From Acrasis kona (taxonomy: Eukaryota; Heterolobosea; Eutetramitea; Acrasida; Acrasidae), in the NCBI GenBank assembly GCA_026419775.2, contig JAOPGA020001019.1, forward strand, positions 44,426-108,425: a stretch of DNA of 64,000 nt. Reading direction: 5' to 3'. Under the pieces are notes generated by a model, which saw only the letters and a list, made by a program, of their open reading frames with translations, made no database searches and was not told the DNA's origin. Made by a program: the position numbers and the translations under genes. Positions 1-10,310 of the stretch are shown in pieces (the stretch's first letter is position 1; every line of letters begins with the position of its first letter).

Positions 1-921
1 AGCTACGACTCAAAGATTAATGTATGGGATAAGCAGACTGGTACTTTGAAAACATCATTAAATCAAAACAACAATAACAACAATCAAACCGTTCCCATTC
101 ACACAGGAGCCATTAATTACCTTGCACCACATTTTAACTCCAACATACTTGCCAGCTGCGGAAGTGACAATCGGATACTACTTTGGAACATTTTTGATGG
201 AACATTACTTTCACAAGTGGACAAAGGGAAGGAATATGCCGAAATACATTTTGGACGGGAGCACTCTCAAGACATTTTGTATGGCATGACAATTACGAAT
301 CAAGGTACGGGACTCTTGAAGGCATGGGACATTGTTAATGGAAAAGCAATTAATAAATTTACCACACATAGTGGTTTTGAGAGCATGTGTATTAGTCGTG
401 ATGGTAGAATGTTGGCTGGTGGTGGTAGTGACGGTTCTATAAAAGTTTTTGACTGTAAGAGCGATCTTAACATTACGCAGCGTATTGTCGTTCCTGACAT
501 GCATCACAAGTCCGTTGTAAATATTGGTTTTAGTTCGTGCGGTACGTACCTCCAATCATGCGGTGCTGATGCACGTGTCAATGTATATGACGTTCGCATG
601 TCTCATAAATTTATACTTCAAATTAGCCACGAGGAGTTTACATTCCACCAAGATGCTGAGGATCGACCAATGTGGGGCTCATGGACTAATCAGTTAGGAG
701 TAAACCTGCTTGCTACCGGTGGTGAGGATGGAATTGTAAAAATATGGGACATTAGCAGTGGTGAACAGATTAATACCATACCTGTTTCTCCAGGGAACAG
801 AGTCTACACGCTTCACTTTTCTCCCTTTGATGATATGTTGGTTGCTGGTACTGATAAGGTCTTGGATACATCTTCTGCGAAGATCAATATTTACACAATA
901 CATTCAGAAGAAGATAAATAA
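1..921 (+). CDS. WD40-repeat protein, C-terminal part (5' truncated)
   Basis: The reading frame is open from base 1 (it begins S-Y-D-S-K-I-N-V-W-D), so the gene starts before the window; the stop is TAA at 919-921. At least six blade-closing motifs are visible: INVWD, ILLWN, LKAWD, IKVFD, VNVYD, VKIWD and a final INIYTI. This indicates a beta-propeller covering almost the whole 306 visible residues. An N-rich stretch follows the first blade. WD40 propellers are scaffolds, and nothing in the visible part (no F-box, no coiled coil) identifies the complex it serves. The next gene is convergent. No frame disruption is seen. The family assignment is firm; the specific orthologue is not recognised. 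Confidence 0.85.
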   Translation, partial: SYDSKINVWDKQTGTLKTSLNQNNNNNNQTVPIHTGAINYLAPHFNSNILASCGSDNRILLWNIFDGTLLSQVDKGKEYAEIHFGREHSQDILYGMTITNQGTGLLKAWDIVNGKAINKFTTHSGFESMCISRDGRMLAGGGSDGSIKVFDCKSDLNITQRIVVPDMHHKSVVNIGFSSCGTYLQSCGADARVNVYDVRMSHKFILQISHEEFTFHQDAEDRPMWGSWTNQLGVNLLATGGEDGIVKIWDISSGEQINTIPVSPGNRVYTLHFSPFDDMLVAGTDKVLDTSSAKINIYTIHSEEDK

Positions 922-1021
922 AGATAACTTTCAATGTATATGGTTTGTGGTTGTGAAAAGAACATAAAACACATTAATTTAAAGAAAAGGTTTTTAAGGC
1001 AGACTTTGTCCATTATACAAT

Positions 1022-1483
1022 TTAGTTCTCAAATTCGTATCCCTTGGGCTTGTGGGCACCAGTGGCTGAGTTCAACTTCTTGACGATTTCATCCTTGGAT
1101 AGATCATCCTCGCTGGAGGCATATACTTCAGCGTGGAATCCGTTGAACAACTTGGCGAAGGCGCTCTTGTGTGTTGATACACGTGCACGCTTCAAGGGTA
1201 CTAGCTTGCTTCCCAAGAATGTGACGAAGACGAACTTAGTGCGTCTTGAATCATCATCGACGGCAATAACTCTGAAGACACCGTATAGAGCCTTGTCATC
1301 AGATAATTGCTTGACGAATTCATCATATCCACCAGTTCCCTTTCCTACCAACTTGACCTTGATGTTTTGCTTGTCGCTGTTCTCCTCATCATAGCCGAGA
1401 AGCATCCAGTTAGTCTTTCCACCTTCGGCACGGATTTCTGACCAGGCTTCGTTGATTGCGGAGTCGTTCAAATCAAGTGACAT
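1022..1483 (-). CDS. Coactosin, ADF-homology F-actin-binding protein
   Basis: A 153-residue single-domain protein without introns. It matches coactosin rather than cofilin. It has the conserved block with G-T-G-G-Y-D-E-F, then D-D-K-A-L-Y-G-V-F-R-V, the core F-V-F-V-T-F-L-G and the K-R-A-R-V-S-T-H-K-S segment that forms the F-actin-binding face. The length is typical of the family (about 140-150 aa). Coactosin binds filamentous actin along its sides and counteracts capping proteins in the cell cortex. Codon choice looks biased to C-ending and AAG codons, fitting an abundant protein. It starts at ATG 1483-1481; a short spacer follows the convergent WD40 gene. Confidence 0.9.
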   Translation of the reverse strand: MSLDLNDSAINEAWSEIRAEGGKTNWMLLGYDEENSDKQNIKVKLVGKGTGGYDEFVKQLSDDKALYGVFRVIAVDDDSRRTKFVFVTFLGSKLVPLKRARVSTHKSAFAKLFNGFHAEVYASSEDDLSKDEIVKKLNSATGAHKPKGYEFEN

Positions 1484-1746
1484 GTCTTAGTGTATTGTTT
1501 TTTGTTGGGTGAGAATAAAAAGTTTAACCACGGCAAGTTTATAAAAATACCAACGTGCCACGTTGACAGCTTGTCCATCAAAAAATTTAATCCACCAATC
1601 GGTGGACATCATTTTGATGGACATGCAAGTCAATGACTAATTGGAGTACATTGACTGTTCGTGCGCTTACAACCTCGCACACAATGGTAATACGCATACA
1701 AAAACAATATTACTATTAGTATAATAATAATTCAATTCTTTATTAA

Positions 1747-2624
1747 CTATGAATCCTCTCCAAAAAAGAACACTTGACAACCTCTGCTGTCGTCATGCTC
1801 CTGTATTTGGCTCCATACGGTGAATAGGTAACCATGATTGTAAGAATGCTTCATCCTCTCGAAAGTAATATTCTCCATAATTGCCACTCGGTGGGCCCAG
1901 AACTGACCGTGAGCGTAGTTGATGATTGGTGCTTTGTTTGGATTATCAACGGAGGGAGAATCGATTGCGATGAGAGCAAGATTAGGTAGGTAATTGCACA
2001 ACCAAGATGCTACATCTTTGTCAAAGTGACAAAACGATTCCTCCCATTTGTTCCAATTTGTTCTGTTTGTTCGGACGAGAAGTCTAGTAATATTAACAAG
2101 GTTAGCATTCAAGCCATCTATGGCCGTCTTTAGTTCGCTTTGTTTAATGTAGGTCGAATCATCTTTCACATTGGACAGATCGGCAATGTAGCATTTTCCA
2201 TTATATTGAATGTCATCAAACCACCTCACCGAAGGATCTTTGACAAAATGTGCAGGTTGATCACAATGAGTTCCAGCATGAGAGTTTGATAATAAAACTG
2301 TCCTCGTCACAACGCAAACACCGTCTTTAGAACTCGAGACGTCACAAGAAGTATTCATAATCGCATTTCTCTGGGCATGTTCATCGGAGACACTAACGTT
2401 GTAAATTTGTGTGTTTGAAGATTATGAACAAACCCTAATTCTTTGAGAATTTGATCTCTGTTCAGCTCTTGACAGTATGGAGTATAATCGTGATAGGGAA
2501 AAGAAGCTCCTTGAGAACTCACATTAACTGTGAGGTCTGTTTTGTTTTTCAGTTTAACACAGCATTCATCTTTCTCTTCCAAGGCTCTTAGAACCTTCAA
2601 CTTCTCTTGAAGTTGTTCGTCCAT
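1747..2624 (-). CDS. Cyclase/kynurenine-formamidase-family metal hydrolase
   Basis: Two exons: 2624-2434 and 2392-1747, with a 41-nt intron (2433-2393, GTTTGT...GTTAG). Joined they give 278 aa in frame. The second exon carries the family metal-binding signature HAGTHCDQPAHF, then I-D-S-P-S-V-D and a downstream H-G-Q-F-W-A-H and I-M-E-N block. Exon 1 supplies a D-L-T strand, the usual start of the domain. Members of this superfamily (PF04199) hydrolyse amides such as N-formylkynurenine or act on other cyclic substrates; the substrate here is not predictable. Without the splice, the two reading frames meet at an overlapping ATGA, so the intron is inferred from phase and family alignment rather than transcript data. 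Confidence 0.7.
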
Positions 2625-2709
2625 TGTTAATAATAGTCAACTTCGGGTATCACAAGCAGAACAGAATGACAACTACAAGATTTATTATACTTTTGCACAT
2701 TTTTTTCCA

Positions 2710-3060
2710 TTAATCCACATAGTTCTTCAAGAAGTGGTCCTCTGTGTGTTGTCTGTTCTTGTTACTCATGTTATTCCTGATCTCCCCTGGAATTAAATTC
2801 TTAACATTTCCAGCTTTGTCCACGTATTGAACTATAGTTCCGATTTTAGGTTTAACAACTTGGCGTAAGAAGGATTGTTGATTTAAGGGATTTGGCCGCT
2901 TAGTGGCTCCAACTATCTCGTGATATTCACCTACAGGTATGTTTTTTTCAATATCCTTTATTGTTGAAGTGGCGATAATGTTTTGTTTCTTTGCGTAGAA
3001 GCGACTGCAACCTGTTATGATGTTTTGTGAACATCTCCGCGATACTAAGAGAGTATTCAT
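2710..3060 (-). CDS. Hypothetical protein, probably mitochondrial
   Basis: A 116-residue protein if translation starts at ATG 3060-3058. A further in-frame ATG at 3096 would add 12 residues but would overlap the ATG of the divergent ssu72 gene. The downstream start gives an N-terminus of the type MNTLLVSRRCSQNII, rich in R, S and hydrophobic residues without acids. That is typical of a mitochondrial presequence, so I prefer it. The rest is basic and contains no domain I recognise. The gene lies head-to-head with ssu72, suggesting a shared very short promoter. Confidence 0.5.
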   Translation of the reverse strand: MNTLLVSRRCSQNIITGCSRFYAKKQNIIATSTIKDIEKNIPVGEYHEIVGATKRPNPLNQQSFLRQVVKPKIGTIVQYVDKAGNVKNLIPGEIRNNMSNKNRQHTEDHFLKNYVD

Positions 3061-3094
3061 GTGTTGAATGTTTGGTTGATTGTAAAATACAAAC

Positions 3095-3728
3095 ATGACA
3101 ACAGATGTTGAAGAAAGGGTATCGTTTGCGCTAGTATGCGCAAGTAATCAAAACAGATCTATGGCAGCCCATCACTTGTTTAATAACAAAGGACTCAAAG
3201 TGAAAAGCTATGGAACTGGTTCACAAGTAAAATTACCCGGAAAGTCCATTCGAGAGGCGAACATTTACGATTTTGGAACAAAATACATTGACATGTATAA
3301 TGATTTAAAGGCAAAAGACGAAAAATTGTATGTGTAAATTAATTCAAGTCCGCTAATCCATGTCAAGCTACATTCAAAATGGATTACTCTCCATGTTAGA
3401 AAGAAATTTAGCGATAAAAGAGGCGCCAGAAAGGTGGCAAAAACGCGCTGATCATCATGACGTTGTCTTTACTTTTGAGGACCGTGTGTTTGATGCTGTC
3501 GTAGACGACCTGGCGAACTCAACGGCACAATACGATAAACCCGTTCATGTGATAAACATGACAGTTAAGGATAATCATGAGGAGGCAGACAAAAATGCCA
3601 AATTATGTATAGAATTTTGCACACAAATAGATCAATGTCCGGACTGGGAGAGCGAGATTAGTGAAATTGTAAAAAAATTCGAGGTGAAAGGCGGAAAAAG
3701 ACTGTTACATGTGATTTTGTTTAATTAA
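3095..3728 (+). CDS. ssu72: RNA polymerase II CTD phosphatase Ssu72
   Basis: Two exons, 3095-3327 and 3368-3728, around a 40-nt intron (GTATGT...TCAAG, with CTAAT upstream of the acceptor). The joined product is 197 aa, the usual Ssu72 length (about 195). The N-terminus has the CX5R active-site loop C-A-S-N-Q-N-R-S, the low-molecular-weight phosphatase P-loop specific to Ssu72. The splice regenerates the conserved Y-I-Q-N-G-L-L-S-M-L-E-R-N block and A-P-E-R-W-Q. A second D-containing loop (VFTFEDRVFD) supplies the general acid. Ssu72 dephosphorylates Ser5/Ser7 of the Pol II CTD and works with the cleavage/polyadenylation machinery. It is transcribed divergently from the small mitochondrial-type protein; the next gene is convergent. 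Confidence 0.92.
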
Positions 3729-3734
3729 AAAAAT

Positions 3735-5114
3735 TTAATCTTGTGTTATTGTCGATAATATTACAATGATAGCATGAGCGGCAACAGTACATATACAATG
3801 AACTCCAAAAACAACCATCCTTGAGGAATTACTAAATACGCCCTCCAACACTGATTCCATCCTCGAATGTGACAATTGTAATCTCCTTGCTTCCGCCTTC
3901 TCCATAACTTTGGTCTTGTCGGAACAATTCGAATTGATTTTATCACAAAGTATGTTGAGGTTGTTGATTTGTTCGCTCAGGAACAATATCGCTTCCTTGC
4001 CTCTCTTCGTGTCATATATGCTGTTGATTCTTAAATACATTGCTTGTGCTAATTCCTCGACGGATCCGCTGTTCACAACTTTTTGTTGACTCAAAATCTC
4101 CAAGTGTAGGGAGTGTACTTCTTGTTCTATGGTAGACAGTAATTGTTCTACATTCTTTACGGCATCTTCTTCAACGACCAGGAGGCCACCGGATATGCCG
4201 GAGATGCACCTGCCGACCAAATCCAAGCAATATAAACATTTTTTACAAACCTCCTGAAGTTGACTTGAAACCTTGTAAAGAGCATCTTCAGGCTGTTCCA
4301 TGATTTGTGATTCCTGATCAATAATGGCGTGGTCTATTCTACGTGGTGCCTTTAGTTTCTTTTGGAGTTTGGCGGCTTCACAAGCCATTTGCATTTTCTT
4401 GTTCACGACGCTGACACGATCTGATATGCTTGTTACGAAGCAGTGGTATAAACGTTCGGCATAGTCGTCAGTTGTTGCCGGATCTTCTTTAATCATGCCT
4501 GACATGTCGTAACTCAAAATTTTCTCAACCTTGTCCTTTGACATGTATGTTAACATTTGTTTGTGTGCTTGTGTAACCGAGTTGGCAAAAGTGATGGATG
4601 TCACTAATTCGAGCAGGTACATTGAAATGTTGAATAATTGGAAGCGAAGTAGAGATCTCACAATTAACAAGAAGCTTCGATGAGTTGTTGGTCTCGACGT
4701 GGAAACAATCTCGCCGAGTGAGCGCATTTTTGCCTTTTTGAGAAGATATGCGTATAGTATTGATAATGTTAAATGTATAGCGCGAAAAGGTACATTTCGA
4801 AAAAGTCTATTTGCCCTTCTCTCCTGCTCTCGAACTTGATAGAATGATACAGCTAATGACTTTAATAAATCTCTTCTAAGTGTTTGATTTTGCTCAAACT
4901 CCTCGGAGGTAGGATTTATTAGCCGAAACGAGTCGTGTCTCCAAATTTCACGAAGTTTATTAAGGTGATCCTGTCTATAGGATCTACCGAAAAACAGCAA
5001 GGTAGAAATTGCAGAAATTCCACTCAATATAGTTTCGTCGACCGCGATCACCCATAACGTATTGCGTTGGTGGCTCAAAAAACTTCCAACAGGCTGTATA
5101 TTGTCTACATTCAT
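3735..5114 (-). CDS. Hypothetical membrane protein, 459 aa
   Basis: A single-exon gene whose stop lies only 6 bp from the stop of convergent ssu72. Visible features are a mildly hydrophobic N-terminal stretch (WVIAVDETILSGISAISTL), a basic central part with hydrophobic helices around residues 110-185 and a C-terminal hydrophobic anchor (VVFGVHCICTVAAHAIIVIL) just before the end. The region between about residues 190 and 430 looks helical and acidic/basic mixed. A C-terminal anchor followed by five residues resembles a tail-anchored organelle protein. No catalytic motif is seen and I do not recognise the family. Confidence 0.6.
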   Translation of the reverse strand: MNVDNIQPVGSFLSHQRNTLWVIAVDETILSGISAISTLLFFGRSYRQDHLNKLREIWRHDSFRLINPTSEEFEQNQTLRRDLLKSLAVSFYQVREQERRANRLFRNVPFRAIHLTLSILYAYLLKKAKMRSLGEIVSTSRPTTHRSFLLIVRSLLRFQLFNISMYLLELVTSITFANSVTQAHKQMLTYMSKDKVEKILSYDMSGMIKEDPATTDDYAERLYHCFVTSISDRVSVVNKKMQMACEAAKLQKKLKAPRRIDHAIIDQESQIMEQPEDALYKVSSQLQEVCKKCLYCLDLVGRCISGISGGLLVVEEDAVKNVEQLLSTIEQEVHSLHLEILSQQKVVNSGSVEELAQAMYLRINSIYDTKRGKEAILFLSEQINNLNILCDKINSNCSDKTKVMEKAEARRLQLSHSRMESVLEGVFSNSSRMVVFGVHCICTVAAHAIIVILSTITQD

Positions 5115-5183
5115 CTGGTTGTATGTTGTTGTACGAATGGGTTTGTCAACCCTAAATATTCAACCAACACTTTGAAGATAAGG

Positions 5184-6414
5184 ATGTCAAAGAACAAGTG
5201 TAAGTGAGTTTTTAATACAACCAAAAGTAACGTATTTAGTGGATGAAAAAAGTTTAGAATTTGAGACCAGCAATTCTATTAAGGTCATAAACTCCTTCGA
5301 GGATCTCAATCTTCGTGACGAACTACTTCGTGGAATCTACAACTATGGTTTTGAAAAACCTTCTGCAATTCAACAACGCGCCATTCTCCCTATAACAAAA
5401 GGACGCGATGTTATTGCACAAAGTCAATCTGGTACAGGTAAAACTGCCACGTTTAGTATGGGGGTACTTCAGAATATCGATTCCAAGCAAAGAGAGACCC
5501 AAGCTCTCGTATTATCCCCAACACGTGAGCTTGCCTCACAAACACAAAAAGTCATTCTCGCCCTTGGTGATTTTATGAACATACAGGCCCATGCATGTAT
5601 AGGAGGAAAGAAGATTAGCGACGACATTAGAAAGTTGGAACAAGGCGTGCACGTTGTATCCGGAACTCCTGGACGTGTATTTGACATGATCAAGAGAAAG
5701 AGTCTACGCGTCTCCAACATTAAAATGTTGGTCCTAGATGAATCCGACGAGATGCTTGCACAAGGCTTCAAGGAGCAAATATACCACATTTATAGGTACC
5801 TACCACCAGGCACACAAGTCGTGTTGGTATCAGCCACCCTTCCTGCAGAAGTATTAGAGCTCACCCAAAAGTTCATGACCGATCCAGTCAGGATCCTCGT
5901 GAAACGTGATGAGATCACGCTAGAGGGAATCAAACAATTCTTCATTGCTGTCGAAAAGGAAGATTGGAAGTTTGAGACATTGTGCGATCTATACGAAACG
6001 TTAACCATCACACAGGCAGTCATCTTTTGCAACACTAGAAGAAAGGCAAACTGGCTCACGGACAAGATGAGAGAAGCCAACTTTACAGTCGCATGCATGC
6101 ACGGAAAGATGCCACAAAAAGAAAGAGACGAAATCATGGACGAATTCAGATCAGGAAAGAGCAGAGTGCTAATCACTACGGACGTATGGGCCAGAGGTAT
6201 CGACGTTCAACAAGTATCTCTCGTCATAAACTACGACCTACCCACCAATCGCGAAAATTACATTCACAGAATAGGAAGAGGAGGACGTTACGGACGTAAG
6301 GGAGTGGCCATCAACTTTGTGACTGAAGCTGACGTGGGTATCCTCCGTGACATTGAACAATATTACGCAACAAGTATAGACGAAATGCCCGCAGAAGTAA
6401 GCGAACTTGTATAA
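5184..6414 (+). CDS. eIF4A3-type DEAD-box helicase (exon junction complex)
   Basis: A micro-exon of 16 nt (5184-5199, MSKNK plus one base), a 40-nt intron (GTAAGT...TTTAG, 5200-5239) and exon 2 (5240-6414) give 396 aa. All helicase motifs are present: Q motif (PSAIQQRAI), Walker A (SQSGTGKT), PTRELA, GG, TPGR, DESD, SAT, the IFCNTRRK block, the TDVWARGID block and [13 protein letters not shown]. The segments [15 protein letters not shown] and the C-terminal IDEMP distinguish eIF4A3/Fal1 from translational eIF4A. It is the RNA-clamping core of the exon junction complex and also acts in rRNA processing. Motif II is DESD rather than DEAD, as in some other lineages. The start is chosen because the frame of exon 2 has no ATG before the conserved N-terminus. 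Confidence 0.92.
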
Positions 6415-6428
6415 ATAAAATTCTATTT

Positions 6429-9314
6429 TTATTTTTTTAAATTTATATTTTGTTTTAAAAGTGACTTGTATTCCCCTAATAGCGTCGCGTTCGAAGTATC
6501 GCCGACGTGTTCAATTTTATATTGTAAATCAATCACATCATTTTCGTCATAATAAACAAACTGACGCCTCTCGTTTCCATTCACTATCACCTTGGCACTA
6601 ATTTCATACACGACAGCAGTATTCAAGTTCAATTCTTCATACTTTGCAAAAGCAGCGCTAGGATCGGAAACAATTTCCAAAAAAGATGGAAGTTGATGAG
6701 AATCCGATCTTTTCATTTCGGACCAACCCAAATCATTAACCTTGTGATTCACAAACACTCTAACCGAATCGTTCCATTTGGCGCCCATCAGCACGTGATA
6801 AGTTTTCCAATCAGGATGATTCGTCGTGATCAAATCCAACATCTTCTCCAAAATGCTGGTGGCCATTCCAAAATGATGATTTGCCATGTGACTGCTGCCG
6901 AACGTATACTCATCGATTTCGCTCAATTTGATGTGTTCGAAGGCCAACATCTCCTTCGTGTTATGATAAGCAACGAATATGCCACCCATGGCACCTATTC
7001 TCGCCTGCACTCCATACTTTAAGAAGGCTCCCCTCACCATGTCATAAAATTCACGTTCGTAACTATTATTGGCACCTAATATATCGCTAGGTTTCGAACC
7101 AGTGTATCTCTTCCACAGATTAGGTTGGAACATGCTGGTTCGAATCTTGTGAGTGGCTCTTGTTTTGATGTCGAATACCACTTCCTGACCATCCACCGCA
7201 TGGTGCACGCAATCCAATTGACTCCTCATGATGAACTTACCCACATTCAAGAAACGATAAGTATCGGGCGTCACTATTCTGGCTCGATGATGTTTTTGAT
7301 TAATCTTCAAAAATTCATGTTCGAAATTTGAATAATCCATCACCAATAATTTCTCCAAGCTCTTTCCTAATTCCATGAGGATGTGATTGTTGGGCGCGAT
7401 GAAATTGACGTGTTGGCTGTCGATGCTGAAGATTTGTTTTTGGATCGGATCTCTACGCAACATGAAAATATTAGGTTTGGTGACGCTCGGCGAGTAATTA
7501 CTCTTTAATAAATCAAAACTAAACAAATTTCGAGAATTTGTGGATTTGAATTTGGTGAGCATCATGAAGATGGGAACGAGCACCGGCGAGATGCTGCTCG
7601 TGGAGCACTTGTAGGTACATCCGTGTTGGATCGCTAATTTGTTCAAATTTACATCTCTGCTGGACGTCACGAATGGGCTCAATGCATTCATGTCAATGTC
7701 ATTTGGCTGATGAATCTTTTCCAATCGTTTGTCAAAGTAATAAGTGTTTTTGTTTCTTAATAAATGTAATCCTTGATTTTCAATCACCGTTTCTAATTTG
7801 TGATGTAATTTGGGAATGGGCGGTTGGTCGGGCAATATTACCGGATGAAGGGTGTGGATTGGTAGTGAGGCGTGATCTGATTTGGAATTGTTTGTGGTCA
7901 TCAATGATGCATTTCTTGATGTTGGTTTGTTGACGATTGATTTCGGTCTGTATACAATTGGTTTGGAATTCTCGTAAATGACTTGTTCGTTGTTGGTGGC
8001 TTCGTTCGTGCGTTCTCTACGTTCTCTCTTGTTCTTTTGTTTTTGATTGGGTGGCGATTGAATTGGTGATTGTGATTGAATCGGAGATTGGATTGGTGAT
8101 TGAAACGGCGACGAGTCTGCATTTGATCTGATTAACGTAACGAAATCGTCGAATAATTTATTGCATCTCTCGTTGTCTCTTTCGTTTGGTTCTTGTGAAT
8201 GGATGTTGTAATTTATTGGCGATGATGATTTGAAATCATTTTTGAATTGATGATCGGATGAATGTGTTACTTTTGAATGTTGATCGGATGGTGATTTTGA
8301 GGGATCAACTAATGGACCAAATAATTTATTAAAATCTGAAATGTTTTTCTTGTTATTTCTCTTGCTTACATTTGTTGTTGATTGAGGTGTTGTAATGTCT
8401 AATGGCTTTGAAGGTGGATTCGACATGAATTGACCGAATAATCTATCAAACCTTTCATTGTTATTAACATTCGATGTTGTCGTTGTGACATTTGTTGCTG
8501 CATCTTCTTGTAAGGATTGTATAAATGAACTTATACTTGACTTCTTGATTGATTTGTATTGATTTTTATCTTTGGATTGTGACCATGATTTATTTGATGT
8601 TTGATGAGATGGACTGGTGGTGATGGGTTGTGTTTGTGTGTTGTATGTTTTGTGGTCAATGTTGGGTTTCGAGTTTGGATCGTCTTGTGATTGGTCGGTG
8701 GTTGGTTGTTTTGTGTGTTGTTGAAAGTCCGTCGACGAATGGTGATTGTTTCTTGTTGGTTTGTTATTGAGTTGATTTGTGTTGTTGAATTGAAACGGAT
8801 CATTAGTTTGTTTCGAAGGGTTTGTAATTGGTTTTTGTTGTGGTTTTGTATTCATTGTGTCCTTGAAACTTATTTTTTCTTTGCTAACTTGACTTTGTGT
8901 TGAACTTAACAGCTTTTTTTGTTGTGCCGTTTTCTTTTGTTGCACTCTAATTGCGGTATCAGCCAGACGATGTAAATAATCAAAATTTGGTTTAGTATGG
9001 ACCACAACAACCTTTTCTTCAACGACGATTTTGTTCACAATGTCTGTAATCTCGTCAGAATAATTCCTCTCGGTAGGTTTTTGATCAGGTTCTGGTACTA
9101 TTATTGATGTAAAAGTATTCAACGCTGACTTTAATTTGCCCCATATTGTGTCATCCGTTTCTGTCTTTTGTTGTGTCTCGGCAATTCTCTTCTTAACAAG
9201 TTTAAACGAGTTTTCTGCGTCATCGCCGTGATCGCAGTCATCAATCTGAGCACGTCTCACGAACGTACGTGCGCTATATATCCGTGGATTCAAGTGCTTC
9301 CTCACACGCAACAT
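6429..9314 (-). CDS. Pet127-family mitochondrial RNA-processing protein
   Basis: A 961-aa single-exon protein. The N-terminus (MLRVRKHLNPRIYSARTFVRR) is an Arg-rich mitochondrial presequence. About residues 130-480 are low complexity, rich in N/Q/S/T/P. The C-terminal 450 residues match the Pet127 domain: S-Q-L-D-C, then V-V-F-D-I-K-T-R-A (the D...K core of a PD-(D/E)XK nuclease fold), then Y-E-R-E-F-Y-D-M-V-R-G-A-F-L-K-Y-G and R-I-G-A-M-G-G-I-F-V-A-Y-H-N. In yeasts Pet127 is a mitochondrial membrane-associated factor needed for 5'-end trimming of mitochondrial transcripts. The role here is inferred from homology. It is convergent with eif4a3; the stop codons are 14 bp apart. Confidence 0.82.
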   Translation of the reverse strand: MLRVRKHLNPRIYSARTFVRRAQIDDCDHGDDAENSFKLVKKRIAETQQKTETDDTIWGKLKSALNTFTSIIVPEPDQKPTERNYSDEITDIVNKIVVEEKVVVVHTKPNFDYLHRLADTAIRVQQKKTAQQKKLLSSTQSQVSKEKISFKDTMNTKPQQKPITNPSKQTNDPFQFNNTNQLNNKPTRNNHHSSTDFQQHTKQPTTDQSQDDPNSKPNIDHKTYNTQTQPITTSPSHQTSNKSWSQSKDKNQYKSIKKSSISSFIQSLQEDAATNVTTTTSNVNNNERFDRLFGQFMSNPPSKPLDITTPQSTTNVSKRNNKKNISDFNKLFGPLVDPSKSPSDQHSKVTHSSDHQFKNDFKSSSPINYNIHSQEPNERDNERCNKLFDDFVTLIRSNADSSPFQSPIQSPIQSQSPIQSPPNQKQKNKRERRERTNEATNNEQVIYENSKPIVYRPKSIVNKPTSRNASLMTTNNSKSDHASLPIHTLHPVILPDQPPIPKLHHKLETVIENQGLHLLRNKNTYYFDKRLEKIHQPNDIDMNALSPFVTSSRDVNLNKLAIQHGCTYKCSTSSISPVLVPIFMMLTKFKSTNSRNLFSFDLLKSNYSPSVTKPNIFMLRRDPIQKQIFSIDSQHVNFIAPNNHILMELGKSLEKLLVMDYSNFEHEFLKINQKHHRARIVTPDTYRFLNVGKFIMRSQLDCVHHAVDGQEVVFDIKTRATHKIRTSMFQPNLWKRYTGSKPSDILGANNSYEREFYDMVRGAFLKYGVQARIGAMGGIFVAYHNTKEMLAFEHIKLSEIDEYTFGSSHMANHHFGMATSILEKMLDLITTNHPDWKTYHVLMGAKWNDSVRVFVNHKVNDLGWSEMKRSDSHQLPSFLEIVSDPSAAFAKYEELNLNTAVVYEISAKVIVNGNERRQFVYYDENDVIDLQYKIEHVGDTSNATLLGEYKSLLKQNINLKK

Positions 9315-9432
9315 TGCAAAGACCAGTGTGAAATTGAAGTTTTACAAGATAACAAAAAGAGACATAACCGAGTACAATAAAAAATAGTTATTTATTCACT
9401 AAAGGCACTCACTACATATGGTCTGGTTGGTT

Positions 9433-10157
9433 TTAGTTTGAACTTCTGCATCTATGGAATGTTGGGAAACCACAACCGGCTAGGACAGCGATTACAATAA
9501 TTGCTAGAATGATGAAAATTAGCACTAAGACAAGTATGATGTAGTTGCAGCACATGTTACGCTTAACCTTTCCGGTATTGCGTCTAAATTCGATAGACCC
9601 ATCTACAATGTCATCGGTTGATTGTTGGAGCATTTCCAACTTGTCTCCTCTATCAAGGATTTTGTCTTACGGGAGTTATAATTTTCTGAATAGTCAAAGT
9701 GACTTACCAAAATTGTCGACCATGACTCCCTTTAGGTCGTCCATTTTGTTCTGTAGTTTAATAATCTTATCATTGGCTGGATCGTTGAAGAACACAACAC
9801 GGTCTTTGATTAACTTCTTGACTTGTCCTTGACTGGGTGACCTCATTTGTAGGAACTTTGTCTCTAGGTCATCTATGAAAGCCCAGCAGATACGTTTTGA
9901 GTAGCCACCCTCGGCAACGCAGAAGTAGACATAGTTTCCACTATATTTATAATGGAATTCTAAACTACAACAAGAGTTAAGGATAGGAGCAGTTATTGAA
10001 ATTACTCTTTTTGAGTTAACGTCCTCTTATGATTATCCTGTGGTAGTTTGGGGAGAATCTTTGCAATAATAGTGTCAGTCATGACTTTATTGTTGGCGGG
10101 GTGAGCGCCGAGGTTGTTGTTCTCAGAGTCTGCAATTAGAGAAAACACTATTGGCAT
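9433..10157 (-). CDS. VAMP7-like R-SNARE with longin domain
   Basis: Three exons (10157-10006, 9964-9708, 9665-9433) separated by introns of 41 and 42 nt; the joined product is 213 aa. Exon 1 begins MPIVFSLIADS, the first strand of a longin domain, and exon 2 completes the domain (YSGNYVYFCVAEGG...). The R-SNARE motif follows (IIKLQNKMDDLKGVMVDN then ILDRGDKLEMLQQSTDDI), containing the zero-layer arginine. A C-terminal membrane anchor (about 24 hydrophobic residues) and a short luminal tail end it. This is the layout of VAMP7 (about 220 aa), which acts in endosomal, lysosomal or contractile-vacuole fusion. An in-frame upstream ATG at 10187 exists, but the longin domain starts at 10157. Confidence 0.9.
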
Positions 10158-10310
10158 TCTGTCGTTCCAAATGAATTGTTTGGTCAACTAGTACAATGAA
10201 TAAATATGTTTTAGAAACCCGCGCACGAAATGGAACCCAGACGTACATTCATTACTAAAAAATCTTTAGATAAATAAACCAACAAGAGAACAAATCAATT
10301 TTATAAGAAA

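Noticed and set aside
2355-2624. Separate 89-aa gene overlapping the cyclase ORF by ATGA
   Set aside because: A 41-nt GT-AG intron joins the two in frame and supplies the N-terminal strand of the cyclase domain.
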